Part shown: in pieces, positions 44,231 through 52,563 of the stretch
Numbering within the stretch: the first letter of the stretch is position 1
Layout of the letters: each line of letters starts with the position of its first letter
Source of the DNA: Sphingobium aromaticiconvertens
Lineage (GTDB): Bacteria > Pseudomonadota > Alphaproteobacteria > Sphingomonadales > Sphingomonadaceae
Length of the DNA stretch: 64,000 nt
Direction: 5' to 3'
Assembly: GCF_037154075.1 (NCBI RefSeq)
Contig: NZ_JBANRJ010000001.1
Span: 3,033,501 to 3,097,500 of the forward strand
Notes under the pieces: model-generated
What the model saw: only the letters and a program-made list of their open reading frames with translations
Database searches by the model: none
What the model was told of the DNA's origin: nothing
Position numbers and translations under genes: made by a program

Positions 44231-45157
44231 TCAGAGCAATCCAGACTTGCCGCCAGACCATGGCAGATAAGGGAAATAACGCTCCGTCTGCGCCCACAGC
44301 GTCGGAATGATGGTGGGGGCGCTCAGGTCGCGGATCATTTCGATCTGCACAGCGACGCTTTCGGGCGTGATGGACGGATCGAACATGCCTTCATTGTCGA
44401 AGATCGCCAGCCGGGCCACGCGCCCGCCGCCGACGTTGAAGATCTCACCGCCGAAATCCAGCGCCTCGCTGCACAGATAGGCGACGAAGGCGGATACTTT
44501 TTCCGGCTGAAAATGGGTGCGATACCAGAGCGCGATATTGTCCTGCGACGTTTCCGTGAGTCGTGACGCACCAGTAGGAAAGACGCCGTTCACCAGGATA
44601 TTATGCGGCCGTCCGTCAAAGGCAGCATCGTGCGTCAGCCCCAACAAGCCCGCCTTGCCCGCAGCATAGGGCCCCAGATGCCCAGCGCCCAACACAGCCG
44701 AAGACATCACATTGACGATACGGCCATAGGCCTGCGCGCGCATCAGCGGCCAGACGCGACGCAACAGCATATAGGGGCCGATGAAGTTGGTGCGCAGCAC
44801 CCCCTCTATTTCCTCGTCCTCAAAGGCATCGGGTTCACCGATCAACGCACCGCCCGCATTATTGACGAGGATGTCGACCCGACCGAAGGCATCGAGCGCA
44901 TGTTCCACTATCTCGCGCGCGGACTGGCCGGTGCCAACCATGCCAGCATCCGCCTCTGCCTCTCCCCCAGCGGCCCGGATCTCATCCACCACTGCCTGCG
45001 CCTGTGAGATCGTGCCGGGCGTCAGGGTGGACTGCGCGCCACCATAATCATTCACCAGCACCCTGGCGCCACGCTCCGCCAGCAAAAGCGCATGGGCGCG
45101 GCCCATGCCGCGCCCCGCGCCGGTAACGATCGCAACCCGGCCGTCCAGGCGAATCAT
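44231..45157 (-). CDS. Short-chain dehydrogenase, HSD17B4/hydroxyacyl-CoA type
   Basis: SDR of 308 aa with the longer C-terminus of the multifunctional-type subgroup. TGAGRGMG is at residues 12-19, VNDYGGAQ follows beta-2, then NNAGGALIGEP and Y-A-A-G-K. It resembles the protein at 20992-21954 and may act on a 3-hydroxyacyl-CoA. I chose the ATG at 45157, preceded by AAGGGAG. Its promoter region (45158-45307) carries a GntR-type motif 26-35 bases upstream and a CATATAT-N4-ATATATG repeat. Confidence 0.87.
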   Translation of the reverse strand: MIRLDGRVAIVTGAGRGMGRAHALLLAERGARVLVNDYGGAQSTLTPGTISQAQAVVDEIRAAGGEAEADAGMVGTGQSAREIVEHALDAFGRVDILVNNAGGALIGEPDAFEDEEIEGVLRTNFIGPYMLLRRVWPLMRAQAYGRIVNVMSSAVLGAGHLGPYAAGKAGLLGLTHDAAFDGRPHNILVNGVFPTGASRLTETSQDNIALWYRTHFQPEKVSAFVAYLCSEALDFGGEIFNVGGGRVARLAIFDNEGMFDPSITPESVAVQIEMIRDLSAPTIIPTLWAQTERYFPYLPWSGGKSGLL

Positions 45158-45182
45158 GCCTATCTCCCTTGCGGACAATATA

Positions 45183-45195
45183 CATGCAACATGCA
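45183..45195. promoter_or_regulatory. GntR-type operator before the SDR gene
   Basis: CATGCAACATGCA contains the 10-mer CATGCAACAT shared with 42465-42474, 46016-46025 and 3515-3524. It lies 26 bases before the SDR start at 45157, nearly the same distance as the site before the CGSC gene. That position would let a repressor block the promoter or the initial transcript. Confidence 0.6.
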
Positions 45196-45222
45196 CGAAC
45201 TGGTCCGCCGGGAAGAAGGCAT

Positions 45223-45240
45223 CATATATGCAGATATATG
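45223..45240. promoter_or_regulatory. Inverted repeat CATATAT-N4-ATATATG
   Basis: Perfect seven-base arms at 45223-45229 and 45234-45240 lie 66-83 bases before the SDR start at 45157. The AT-rich sequence may include promoter elements or be a second operator of the unit. Confidence 0.35.
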
Positions 45241-45307
45241 CCTCTACGACGCCACAGGACGCGTGACGACCTTCCGCGGCGACCAGCGCCGCCGTGCCCG
45301 CGAGCTG

Positions 45308-46018
45308 TTAAAGGATAAGCGTCGATTGCAGATGAAAGGCGCGGGTGCGTTCGATATGCGCCCGCATCTGCTTTTCCGCCTCGTCCGGATCTCTGGCGGC
45401 AATGGCAGCGATGATCGCCTGATGATCGCGCAGCACCGCTCGACCGCTCCACCCCTTCGCTCGCGACAGGCGGCTGTTCAGGACACGCAATTGCTGGTCG
45501 ATCTGGATCAGGTGCCGGGCCAGACGCGCATTGCCCGCTCCTTCGCTGATCATGCCGTGAAAGGCCGCGTCCAGTTCGACATGGCGTGCCAGATCGCCCT
45601 GTTGAACGACCGCTTCATGCTGGGTGAACAAGGTCTTGAGCGCCGCTACCGCCTCCTTGTCCATCCGCTCGGCAGCGCGACGGACCGTCATGATTTCCAG
45701 TCCTTCGCGAATATCGAGCAGATCCAGTATTTCCGGTGTACCCCCGGTGATGACCGCAACGCCAGTGCTGGAGCGCGATTCAACCAGCCCTTCCCGCTCC
45801 AACAGGATCAGCCCTTCCCGCGCCGGCGTGCGGCTGACCCCCAGTTGTCGCGCAATTTCAGGAACGCTCAGATGCGTCCCAGGGGCCAGGGCACCCGACA
45901 ATATGGCGCTGCGCAGTCGCTCCGCCACCTGATCGGTCAGCGCTTCGGGGCGCGCAAGCCGTTCGAAAAACTCGGGAGACTTCTCCGCCTTGTCGATATT
46001 TTTCTTTTCACTGTGCAT
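45308..46018 (-). CDS. GntR-family regulator with FCD domain
   Basis: Transcription factor of 236 aa. The N-terminal winged helix runs from about residue 25 to 95 (LTDQVAERLRSAILSGALAPGTHL, SVPEIARQLGVSRTPAREGLILLEREGLV). The C-terminal FCD domain binds an acyl or carboxylate ligand, usually with a metal held by Asp and His residues (LDAAFHGMI and the RDHQAII segment). I chose the ATG at 46018, the first Met before the conserved part. An operator-like repeat overlaps this start, which suggests autorepression. It heads the long minus unit down to 37498. Confidence 0.88.
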   Translation of the reverse strand: MHSEKKNIDKAEKSPEFFERLARPEALTDQVAERLRSAILSGALAPGTHLSVPEIARQLGVSRTPAREGLILLEREGLVESRSSTGVAVITGGTPEILDLLDIREGLEIMTVRRAAERMDKEAVAALKTLFTQHEAVVQQGDLARHVELDAAFHGMISEGAGNARLARHLIQIDQQLRVLNSRLSRAKGWSGRAVLRDHQAIIAAIAARDPDEAEKQMRAHIERTRAFHLQSTLIL

Positions 46019-46032
46019 GCAACATCCATGCA
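46014..46032. promoter_or_regulatory. GntR autoregulatory operator TGCATG-N7-CATGCA
   Basis: Perfect six-base arms at 46014-46019 and 46027-46032 enclose the CATGCAACAT motif (46016-46025). The site overlaps the GntR start codon. The same core occurs before the SDR at 45157, before the CGSC gene at 42438 and at the SDR start at 3516. Confidence 0.6.
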
Positions 46033-46101
46033 GCCAATCCGGCGATGTTGCAATTCCCGCGCACAATCCTCCCGCCTGCCTCAATCTGGATGCGGGTAGC
46101 C

Positions 46102-47262
46102 TTAATCCAGGGTCATCAGATGCGCATTGCTATATGGGCGGATTTCATCGACCCGCCCATCGCGCAATTGATTAGGCCATTCAGGATTGCTGATGAGCAT
46201 GCGCCCAACACCAATGAGGTCGAATTCGCCCGCTTCCATTCGGTCGATCAAGGGATCAAGGCTGGCCAGACCTGAATCGGTCAGCGAGAAGTCCTCCCCC
46301 TCCGCCCAGTTGGACCGCTCAAGCCCCACCGATCCAACCGTCATTGTCGGTTTTCCGGTGAGCTTCCTGGTCCAGCCTGCAAGATTCAGCGTGCTGTCGG
46401 CAAATTCCGGTTCCCAAAAACGTCGGGTCGAGCAATCGAACAGATCGACCCCGGCGTCCGTCAACGGGCGCAGGAATGCCTCCAGTTCCTGCGGCGTCTG
46501 CGCGATCTTGCTGTGATAATCCTGTTGCTTCCATTGCGACCAGCGAAACAGTATCGGAAAGTCGGGACCGGTCGCCTCGCGCACCGCCCGGATCAGTTCG
46601 GCGGCAAAGCGCGTGCGACTGACCAGATCGCCGCCATAATGATCGTCCCGCCGGTTGGTGCGATCCCAGAAGAACTGGTCAATGATATAGCCGTGCGCGC
46701 CGTGGATATTGACGCCGTCGCAACCCATCGCCTTCGCCGCCACCGCCGCACGCGCGAAGGCGGCGATGACGTCCGCAATCTCTTCTTCGGTCATGGGCTG
46801 CCCGATCTGCGCCGCCAAGATGATGGGCGTAATCCAGCCCGCAATATGAACCAGCGGCTCGGCCCAGCCTGATGGGCCAACCGGCGGCAGATGCGGGCTG
46901 GGAATCTGCGGGTGATCCGACGATGGCGGGCGCAACAGCCCAGCATGCCAGAGCTGTGGCATGAACAGGCCGCCCTCGGCATGGACAGCCTCCACGACAT
47001 TCGCCCAGACGCCAAGCGCGCGTTCGCCGTGAAAGGCCGCGTGCATCACGTCGCTGGACGCGACGGGATGGTCCACGCACGACGCCTCGCCAATGCATAG
47101 GCCTACTCCGCCGTGTGCACGCCGTGCGAAATAGTTGACGAAACCCGGCGGCTGCACGCCGTCATCAGCGAAGTTGCGGCCCATGGGCGACATGACTATC
47201 CGGTTGGGCAGGGTCACGCCGTTGAAGGTAAAAGGTTCAAACAGGGCTGAAAGATCACGCAT
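46102..47262 (-). CDS. NADH:flavin oxidoreductase, Old Yellow Enzyme family
   Basis: FMN TIM-barrel reductase of 386 aa. VTLPNRIVMSPMGRNFADDG near the N-terminus and NIHGAHGYIIDQFFWDRTNRR in the middle are diagnostic. It lacks the extra C-terminal domains of dienoyl-CoA reductases. It is paralogous to 31326-32468, and both end their barrel with LNLAGW-x-x-KLTGK. It probably reduces an enone or enoyl C=C bond. It lies downstream of three SDR genes on the same strand and 83 bases upstream of the GntR gene. Confidence 0.9.
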   Translation of the reverse strand: MRDLSALFEPFTFNGVTLPNRIVMSPMGRNFADDGVQPPGFVNYFARRAHGGVGLCIGEASCVDHPVASSDVMHAAFHGERALGVWANVVEAVHAEGGLFMPQLWHAGLLRPPSSDHPQIPSPHLPPVGPSGWAEPLVHIAGWITPIILAAQIGQPMTEEEIADVIAAFARAAVAAKAMGCDGVNIHGAHGYIIDQFFWDRTNRRDDHYGGDLVSRTRFAAELIRAVREATGPDFPILFRWSQWKQQDYHSKIAQTPQELEAFLRPLTDAGVDLFDCSTRRFWEPEFADSTLNLAGWTRKLTGKPTMTVGSVGLERSNWAEGEDFSLTDSGLASLDPLIDRMEAGEFDLIGVGRMLISNPEWPNQLRDGRVDEIRPYSNAHLMTLD

Positions 47263-47298
47263 TATGGAATCCTACCACGATGTCGCCAGGCGTGAGGC

Positions 47299-48078
47299 TC
47301 AACGCTCGGCTCCTGGCTCGAACACGGCAGCGGTCAGGTGCTGGCCACCGTCCGCCAGAACCTTGTGACCGACGATGAAGCAGGCTTCGTCCGACACCAG
47401 GAACATCGCCGCGCCACCGATATCCTCGACCGGATCGGCGAGACGCGGCATGGCGCTGTTTTCCATCAGGATGCGCACGCTGTCCGTCCGCTTTGCGCGA
47501 TAATCCCGGAACACTGGAATATCCGGCATCGCGCCCTGAAGGAAATTGACGAGAATGCCATCCTTCGCCCATTCCACGCCCGCCGAACGGGTCAGGCTGG
47601 CCAGCGCACCGTCCATGGTGACTGCATCTGTCACCCCTTCATTGGCCGTAGGACCGTAGATGGAACCTAGGTTGACGATCCGCCCTCCACCTGCCTTCCG
47701 CATGAACGGCTGGACCGCGCGCATCGCATGCACCGCACCCAGCACCACATCCTTAAAGGCGGCAGAGAAATCATCGGGATCCTTGTCGGCCAACCGATCC
47801 CATTTCAGCGCGGCATGCTGACCATTGAGCAATATGTCGATGCGACCATGCGTGGCCACCACCTCCTTCGCTAGCGCATCGACCGCAGCTGCGTCGGTCA
47901 GGTCCACCGTGCGTGCCTGTGCGCCGGGGATCGCCATTGCGGCGCCCTCGGCAGCGGTCGCATCGCCATCGACCAGAACCACTTTCGCGCCTTCACGCGC
48001 GAACCGCCGCGCAATACCCTGCGTCACGGCATTGGCCGCGCCAGTGACGATGACAACCTGTCCCTCAATCAAGCCCAT
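47299..48078 (-). CDS. Short-chain dehydrogenase/reductase
   Basis: SDR of 259 aa. The cofactor motif is changed to TGAANAVT (the usual second and third Gly are replaced by Asn and Thr), followed by VLVDGD, which suggests NAD. The active site region has LGSIYGPTANEG and no obvious Y-x-x-x-K at the normal place, so the catalytic Tyr may be missing. It could be a divergent or inactive member. It is in a run of three SDR genes with short spacers (15-16 bases), which suggests one operon. Confidence 0.78.
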   Translation of the reverse strand: MGLIEGQVVIVTGAANAVTQGIARRFAREGAKVVLVDGDATAAEGAAMAIPGAQARTVDLTDAAAVDALAKEVVATHGRIDILLNGQHAALKWDRLADKDPDDFSAAFKDVVLGAVHAMRAVQPFMRKAGGGRIVNLGSIYGPTANEGVTDAVTMDGALASLTRSAGVEWAKDGILVNFLQGAMPDIPVFRDYRAKRTDSVRILMENSAMPRLADPVEDIGGAAMFLVSDEACFIVGHKVLADGGQHLTAAVFEPGAER

Positions 48079-48093
48079 TTTTCTTCTCCCCGC

Positions 48094-48951
48094 TCAGGCC
48101 CCAGCTACTTCGACGGCGGACTGGCTGTGCCCACGATGGATGTCCGTTCCCTCCTCGTGCATCTGCAAGGGCGCGGTCGCCCAGACCCCGCCATCTACGC
48201 AAAAAACCTGCCCCGTGATGAAGCGGTCATTGTCGCTGACCAGCCCCAGTACGGCGCCTGCAATGTCGATCTCGCAATTCCCCATGCGGCGCATAGGAAA
48301 TTGCTGCACGCTGGCTTGCGCCATGGCTGCATTCTGATCCGCCCAGGTCCGGTAAGCCCAGCTATCACCCGCTGGCGTGATGCAGTTGACGGTGATGTTG
48401 TCCCTGCCGAATTCACGCGCTGCGCTGCGGGTCAGCGCCTCATTGGCCGACTTGGTGATGTTGTAGTCGCTGGAATAGGGCTGGCCCCAGATATTCCAGT
48501 GGCTTGAGAAATAGATCAGACGCCCGCCGCCAACCTTGCGCATATGCGGCACGGCCGCCCGGCTGGTCCAGAGCGATTGGTAGAAACCGGTCGCCAGCGT
48601 CATCGCATAGTCCGCATCCGGCTTGTTTTCGATCGATCGCACGGGCGCGATGCCCTGAGCATTGTTGACCACGATGTCGAGGCGACCGAACCGCGCCGCC
48701 GCATGGTTGACAAGATCTTCCATCTGCTGCCGGTTGCCGACATCCGCCACGACGAATACCGCTCGCTCCGCCGCGCCCGGAATTTGTGCGATCAGCGCCT
48801 CATTCTCCCGGTTGTTCTCCGCGCTGCGCGAACAATAGACGACCGACCCGCCTTCTTTCAGGAAACGCAGGACGATACCCTGCCCGATCCCCTTCGTTCC
48901 GCCAGTCACGACCGCGACTTTACCGTTCAGCCGACCATGCGCCCTCGCCAT
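48094..48951 (-). CDS. Short-chain dehydrogenase/reductase
   Basis: SDR of 285 aa. TGGTKGIG at about residues 16-23, NNAQG in place of NNAG, and Y-N-I-T-K as the catalytic pair are visible. The C-terminus GQVFCVDGG is followed by an extra tail of about 30 residues. The third base of the NAD region (YCSRSAEN) suggests NADP preference. It is the middle gene of three adjacent SDR genes. Confidence 0.85.
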   Translation of the reverse strand: MARAHGRLNGKVAVVTGGTKGIGQGIVLRFLKEGGSVVYCSRSAENNRENEALIAQIPGAAERAVFVVADVGNRQQMEDLVNHAAARFGRLDIVVNNAQGIAPVRSIENKPDADYAMTLATGFYQSLWTSRAAVPHMRKVGGGRLIYFSSHWNIWGQPYSSDYNITKSANEALTRSAAREFGRDNITVNCITPAGDSWAYRTWADQNAAMAQASVQQFPMRRMGNCEIDIAGAVLGLVSDNDRFITGQVFCVDGGVWATAPLQMHEEGTDIHRGHSQSAVEVAGA

Positions 48952-48967
48952 ATTCCCTCTCCTTCTC

Positions 48968-49792
48968 TTATGCGATTTCGACCAGCGGCTGGCCCGCTGT
49001 CATGCGCCACATATCCGCCACCACGGGGAGATGGATCGTTTGCCCGCCATCGACGGCCAGCAATTGCCCCGTCACATAACGCGCCGCATCCGACAGCAGG
49101 AACAACGCAGCCTGTGCGATATCGTCGGGCTGTCCCAGATAAGGCAGCACATTATTGTCCAGCGTCATCTGAAAGAACTGATCGCCCATCTTTCGCGTGG
49201 TCGGCGTGTCGATGAAACCGGGGGCAACCGTGTTGCAGCGTATGCCCCGCTTGCCATAAGCGGTCGCGATCGACTGACTGAGACTGTGGACCGCTGCTTT
49301 CGACGCGGCATAAGCGGGCACCGTGCCGAGCGACAATATGCCAGCGGTAGAGGAGATGTTGACGATCGCGCCGCCGCCGCGGCTGAGCATTTCCGGAATG
49401 CAATATTTCGCCGCCAGCATCGGCCCGCGCAGGTTGATCTCCAGTGCGCGGTTCCAGATGGCGATGTCCATTTCATGGATCTCACCATCCGACCCGGTTT
49501 GTTCAGGGGCGTTGTAGGATACAGTGTTGTCCAGCAGGTCGATGCCGCCAAAGCGGGCCATGGTGTCGGCAACCATGGCCGCGACCTGCTCCTCGTCGCG
49601 CATGTCGACCCGCAGCGCCAGCGCCTGGCCGCCTGCGCCCTCTATGGTGGCGGCTGCCCTGCAGGCATTGCCCTCGTCTATGTCGGCAATGACGACAGCC
49701 GCACCATGCCGCGCCAGTAAAATTGCTGTGGCTTGGCCGATACCCGATCCCCCGCCCGTGACGATCGCGACCTTTCCGTCCAACATGGTCAT
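48968..49792 (-). CDS. Short-chain dehydrogenase/reductase
   Basis: Classical SDR of 274 aa. TGGGSGIG near residue 12, the acidic IADIDEGN after beta-2 (NAD type), NTVS in place of NNAG, and Y-A-A-S-K as the catalytic pair are visible. I chose the ATG at 49792, preceded by GGATGAG. A second in-frame ATG two codons on is possible. It is the first gene of the three-SDR and OYE unit. Its AT-rich upstream region holds a GAACGATCGTT-type palindrome, so this unit may share a regulator with the genes at 13 and 59683. Confidence 0.86.
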   Translation of the reverse strand: MTMLDGKVAIVTGGGSGIGQATAILLARHGAAVVIADIDEGNACRAAATIEGAGGQALALRVDMRDEEQVAAMVADTMARFGGIDLLDNTVSYNAPEQTGSDGEIHEMDIAIWNRALEINLRGPMLAAKYCIPEMLSRGGGAIVNISSTAGILSLGTVPAYAASKAAVHSLSQSIATAYGKRGIRCNTVAPGFIDTPTTRKMGDQFFQMTLDNNVLPYLGQPDDIAQAALFLLSDAARYVTGQLLAVDGGQTIHLPVVADMWRMTAGQPLVEIA

Positions 49793-49910
49793 GAGATGCT
49801 CATCCGGTGGCCATCCATGGCCCTCAGGCGCGCAAAGGCACATGCGTCCATCGCTCTCTCCTCCCATATTTTACTTTACCAAGTAATTTATATCAGGGAA
49901 ATTATCTCGT

Positions 49911-49953
49911 CAATATGCGATATATTGAACAATAAAAAGAACGATCGTTTCTT
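49911..49953. promoter_or_regulatory. Operator region with AAGAACGATCGTTTCTT
   Basis: AACGATCGTT at 49940-49949 is a perfect palindrome with near-symmetric AAGA/TCTT flanks (one base slip). It closely matches the sites at 146-163 and 59724-59743. A CAATAT-N5-ATATTG repeat lies beside it at 49911-49927. Both are upstream of the three-SDR unit, in the otherwise empty AT-rich gap 49793-49983. Confidence 0.55.
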
Positions 49954-49983
49954 ATTTACTACACAACGCGGCAAGACTTGCGC

Positions 49984-50463
49984 TCAACGCGTGCTGGTAC
50001 GCGGCACGGCGCCGAAGAAAGCGCGACCACCTTCATCCAGCCGAATGAATTCCGACCACACGCCCAGATCCCCACGCGTGTCGGCGTAGCTGTAATCCAG
50101 CGCCCCTGGCATCGAACCATGCATCGGCACATCATAACCCATCGCAGAAAGGCGCTTCAGCATCGCGTCGTGATCGTCGATCAGATAGCCGAAATGATGC
50201 AGATGAATCGGCCCCGTCGCCGCAGGAAGAACGTCGTCGTAAATCGTCTTCTGCTGCGGGTCGGGTTCAATGATCTCCGTCATCACATCGTCGATATAGG
50301 CAAGGGCAATACGGCGGGTCGGCGGCGGCACGCCGTCTATCGGACCCGGTGCATTGATCAGGAACTTGACCTCACCAAATTTCGCACAAAATTGCGCGCA
50401 AGCTGCGTCGACATCGCGGGTCACATAGCCCAATTGAAAAAAGCCGCCGAAAAAATTGCGCAT
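49984..50463 (-). CDS. VOC-superfamily (glyoxalase/epimerase-like) protein
   Basis: Protein of 159 aa with paired beta-alpha-beta-beta-beta units. Candidate metal ligands are His in HLHHFGYLIDDHD and Glu in WSEFIRLDEGG. Family members include methylmalonyl-CoA epimerase, extradiol dioxygenases and glyoxalases. The length fits an epimerase or isomerase better than a dioxygenase. I chose the ATG at 50463 because GGAGAGAAGG precedes it. A longer frame has no family similarity. A palindrome lies 80 bases upstream (50545-50562). Confidence 0.75.
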   Translation of the reverse strand: MRNFFGGFFQLGYVTRDVDAACAQFCAKFGEVKFLINAPGPIDGVPPPTRRIALAYIDDVMTEIIEPDPQQKTIYDDVLPAATGPIHLHHFGYLIDDHDAMLKRLSAMGYDVPMHGSMPGALDYSYADTRGDLGVWSEFIRLDEGGRAFFGAVPRTSTR

Positions 50464-50544
50464 CCTTCTCTCCATGCATCTTTTGTAATTGACGGACCGA
50501 TATTGGACCGGCCGTAATCGTCCGTTTTCGCCGCGCAGTTTTAT

Positions 50545-50562
50545 AGGTACTATTAAGAACCT
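50545..50562. promoter_or_regulatory. Inverted repeat AGGTACT-N4-AAGAACCT
   Basis: The arms are imperfect (AGGTACT against AGAACCT), but the sequence agrees with the palindrome at 36953-36970 at 14 of 18 positions when that is read on the other strand. It lies about 82 bases before the VOC start. The similar distance to the start supports a shared regulator. Confidence 0.35.
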
Positions 50563-50591
50563 ATGGTAACAAGCGCGCCGTGTTTCACACT

Positions 50592-51338
50592 TCAGGACGA
50601 CGGCAACGATGCCAGGATTGCCATGCCTTCCAACATCAGGCCCTGATCCAGTTCCGCAGCCAAGCGCTCTTTCAGATACCGGGTCAGCAGCAGCTTTGTA
50701 TATCGGTTGGCAAGGTCTGGACGCGCGGCAATCACACGGGCATGTTCCCAAGCACGGGCATGCAGCTTTTCCGCTGGCAGCACCTCTCCCACAAGTCCCA
50801 GCGCCAATGCCTCCTGTGCGCCGATCTCCTGTCCGGTCATCAGGAAATATCGCCCGCGATTGGGGCCAAGCAGCATCGGCCAGATCGTCTGAACCCCATC
50901 ACCCGGCACCACGCCTGCGATACCATGGGCCTTGTCTGCAAATACCGCATTGTCCGAAGCCAGCACGATATCGGCAAGCAGGGGCAGTTCGGCATGAATG
51001 AAGGCCGCACCGTTGACGGCGGCAATGACCGGAACGGGTATGGCCAGCAGGTTGTTGAACAGGTTGCGCCCTTCATTGTGGATGATGTTCCAGGTCGCGG
51101 CCGACATTGGTGGCATTTCGACATCCATGTCGAATTCAGCGCAATATTGATCGCCCGTCCCGGTCATGACGACGACGCGGGCGTCCGGGTCCGCTGCGAT
51201 CTCCGCAAAGGCGATGCCCAGTTCCCGGTGCAGTCCGCCCCACAGCGCCCAGACCGCAGACTCGCCCCGATGGTGGATGCGCAATTCGACGATGCCGTCA
51301 TCGCGCGTGATGGCGATATTCTCAAATGACGTTGCCAA
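50592..51338 (-). CDS. Crotonase-fold protein with altered active site
   Basis: Enoyl-CoA hydratase/isomerase family protein of 248 aa. NGAAFIHAELPLLADIVLAS gives the second oxyanion segment. The first (DQYCAEFDMD) lacks the usual FCAG pattern. The position of the first catalytic Glu reads KAHGIAGVVPGDG, with Ala and Asp, so a hydratase mechanism is unlikely. It may be a hydrolase, isomerase or C-C lyase of the same fold. It is upstream of the VOC gene on the same strand and divergent from the serine hydrolase gene. Confidence 0.8.
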   Translation of the reverse strand: MATSFENIAITRDDGIVELRIHHRGESAVWALWGGLHRELGIAFAEIAADPDARVVVMTGTGDQYCAEFDMDVEMPPMSAATWNIIHNEGRNLFNNLLAIPVPVIAAVNGAAFIHAELPLLADIVLASDNAVFADKAHGIAGVVPGDGVQTIWPMLLGPNRGRYFLMTGQEIGAQEALALGLVGEVLPAEKLHARAWEHARVIAARPDLANRYTKLLLTRYLKERLAAELDQGLMLEGMAILASLPSS

Positions 51339-51426
51339 CGGTCTTCCCCTCGCGCCTGATTATGCTATGTAGCGTTCACTTGATAAGTAGTCGCGCCGCC
51401 ATGGCAAGCAGAAAAGGCGAAAGAGG

Positions 51427-52563
51427 ATGACGGGCAAGGTCAACGAGGCGGTTCAGCACGTGCTGGACACGCTGGTCGCGCAGGGTAAGGAAATCGGCGT
51501 GCAGGTGTGCGCTTGGGCAGGCGAGGAACAGATCGTCGATTGCTGGGCGGGCGTCGCCGATCCCGATACCGGCCGGCCGGTGGACGGCGACACCCTGTTC
51601 AACGTCTATTCCGTGTCGAAGGCCGTCACCGCAACCGCCATGCATATGCAGGTCGAGCGCGGACTGGTCGACTATGACGCACCGATCGCGACCTATTGGC
51701 CAGAATTCGCGCAGGCGGGAAAAGGCGACGTCACAATCCGTCATGTACTCAGCCACGTTTCCGGCGTGCTGCGCATGCCGCCCGACGTCACCCCGGAACT
51801 GATGACCAACTGGGACTGGATGTGCCGCCGCCTCGCCGAGATGGAGGGCGCCTATCCCACCGGCAGCCGATCATCCTACCAGTCGATGACCTTCGGCTGG
51901 CTGATCGGCGAAGTGGTGCGCCGCACCGATCCCAAGCGCCGCCCCTTCGGCCAGTTCGTCAAGGAAGAGATTGCCGACCCGCTGGGCTGTACCGACCTTT
52001 GGCTGGGCATTCCCGATGCGGTCGAACCGCGCATCGCCAAACTGAACGCCGCCGCCGTCTATGTCGCGCCCGACAATAATGTCATGCGCGAGGCGCAGCC
52101 CCTGGTCGTCGACCTGATGCCCGATCCGTTCGAGCGACCCTATGTCCGGCGCGCCTGCATTCCCGCCGTCGGCGGCATCTTCAACGCGCGCAGCCAGGCG
52201 CGTTTCTGGGCGATGCTGGCCAATGGTGGGGAGTTCCACGGTGTCCGCCTCTTGTCGGAAGAACGCGTCGCCAGCTTCGCCGCCCCCCGTCCACATTTTG
52301 ACGATGCTGACCCGGTGTTCTTCGGCATGAAAGTGCCGATCGCCTGGTCCGGCTTCTGGCTGGGGGGGGCGGAAGCGCCGCCCGTGTCGGCTCCGCGCAA
52401 TATGCGCGCACTGTGCCATCCGGGCATGGGCGGCAATATCGGCTGGGCCGATCCCGATCTGAAACTGGCGGTCGCCTTCTGCCACAACCGCATGTTCGAC
52501 ACGATCGAGATCGCGGAAGACAGTCGCACGATCATCGGCGACGCAATCCGGGAGGCCCTGTGA
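51427..52563 (+). CDS. Serine hydrolase, class C beta-lactamase-like esterase
   Basis: Beta-lactamase-fold hydrolase of 378 aa (EstB/LovD-like). The S-x-x-K motif is Ser62-Val-Ser-Lys65 in FNVYSVSKAV. The Y-x-S-type motif lies in SSYQSMTFGWLIGE, and the third element in CHPGMGGNIGWAD. No signal peptide is visible, so it is a cytoplasmic esterase or transesterase rather than a lactamase. It heads the plus-strand P450 region. Its stop overlaps the GTG start of the GMC gene. Confidence 0.87.
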   Translation: MTGKVNEAVQHVLDTLVAQGKEIGVQVCAWAGEEQIVDCWAGVADPDTGRPVDGDTLFNVYSVSKAVTATAMHMQVERGLVDYDAPIATYWPEFAQAGKGDVTIRHVLSHVSGVLRMPPDVTPELMTNWDWMCRRLAEMEGAYPTGSRSSYQSMTFGWLIGEVVRRTDPKRRPFGQFVKEEIADPLGCTDLWLGIPDAVEPRIAKLNAAAVYVAPDNNVMREAQPLVVDLMPDPFERPYVRRACIPAVGGIFNARSQARFWAMLANGGEFHGVRLLSEERVASFAAPRPHFDDADPVFFGMKVPIAWSGFWLGGAEAPPVSAPRNMRALCHPGMGGNIGWADPDLKLAVAFCHNRMFDTIEIAEDSRTIIGDAIREAL

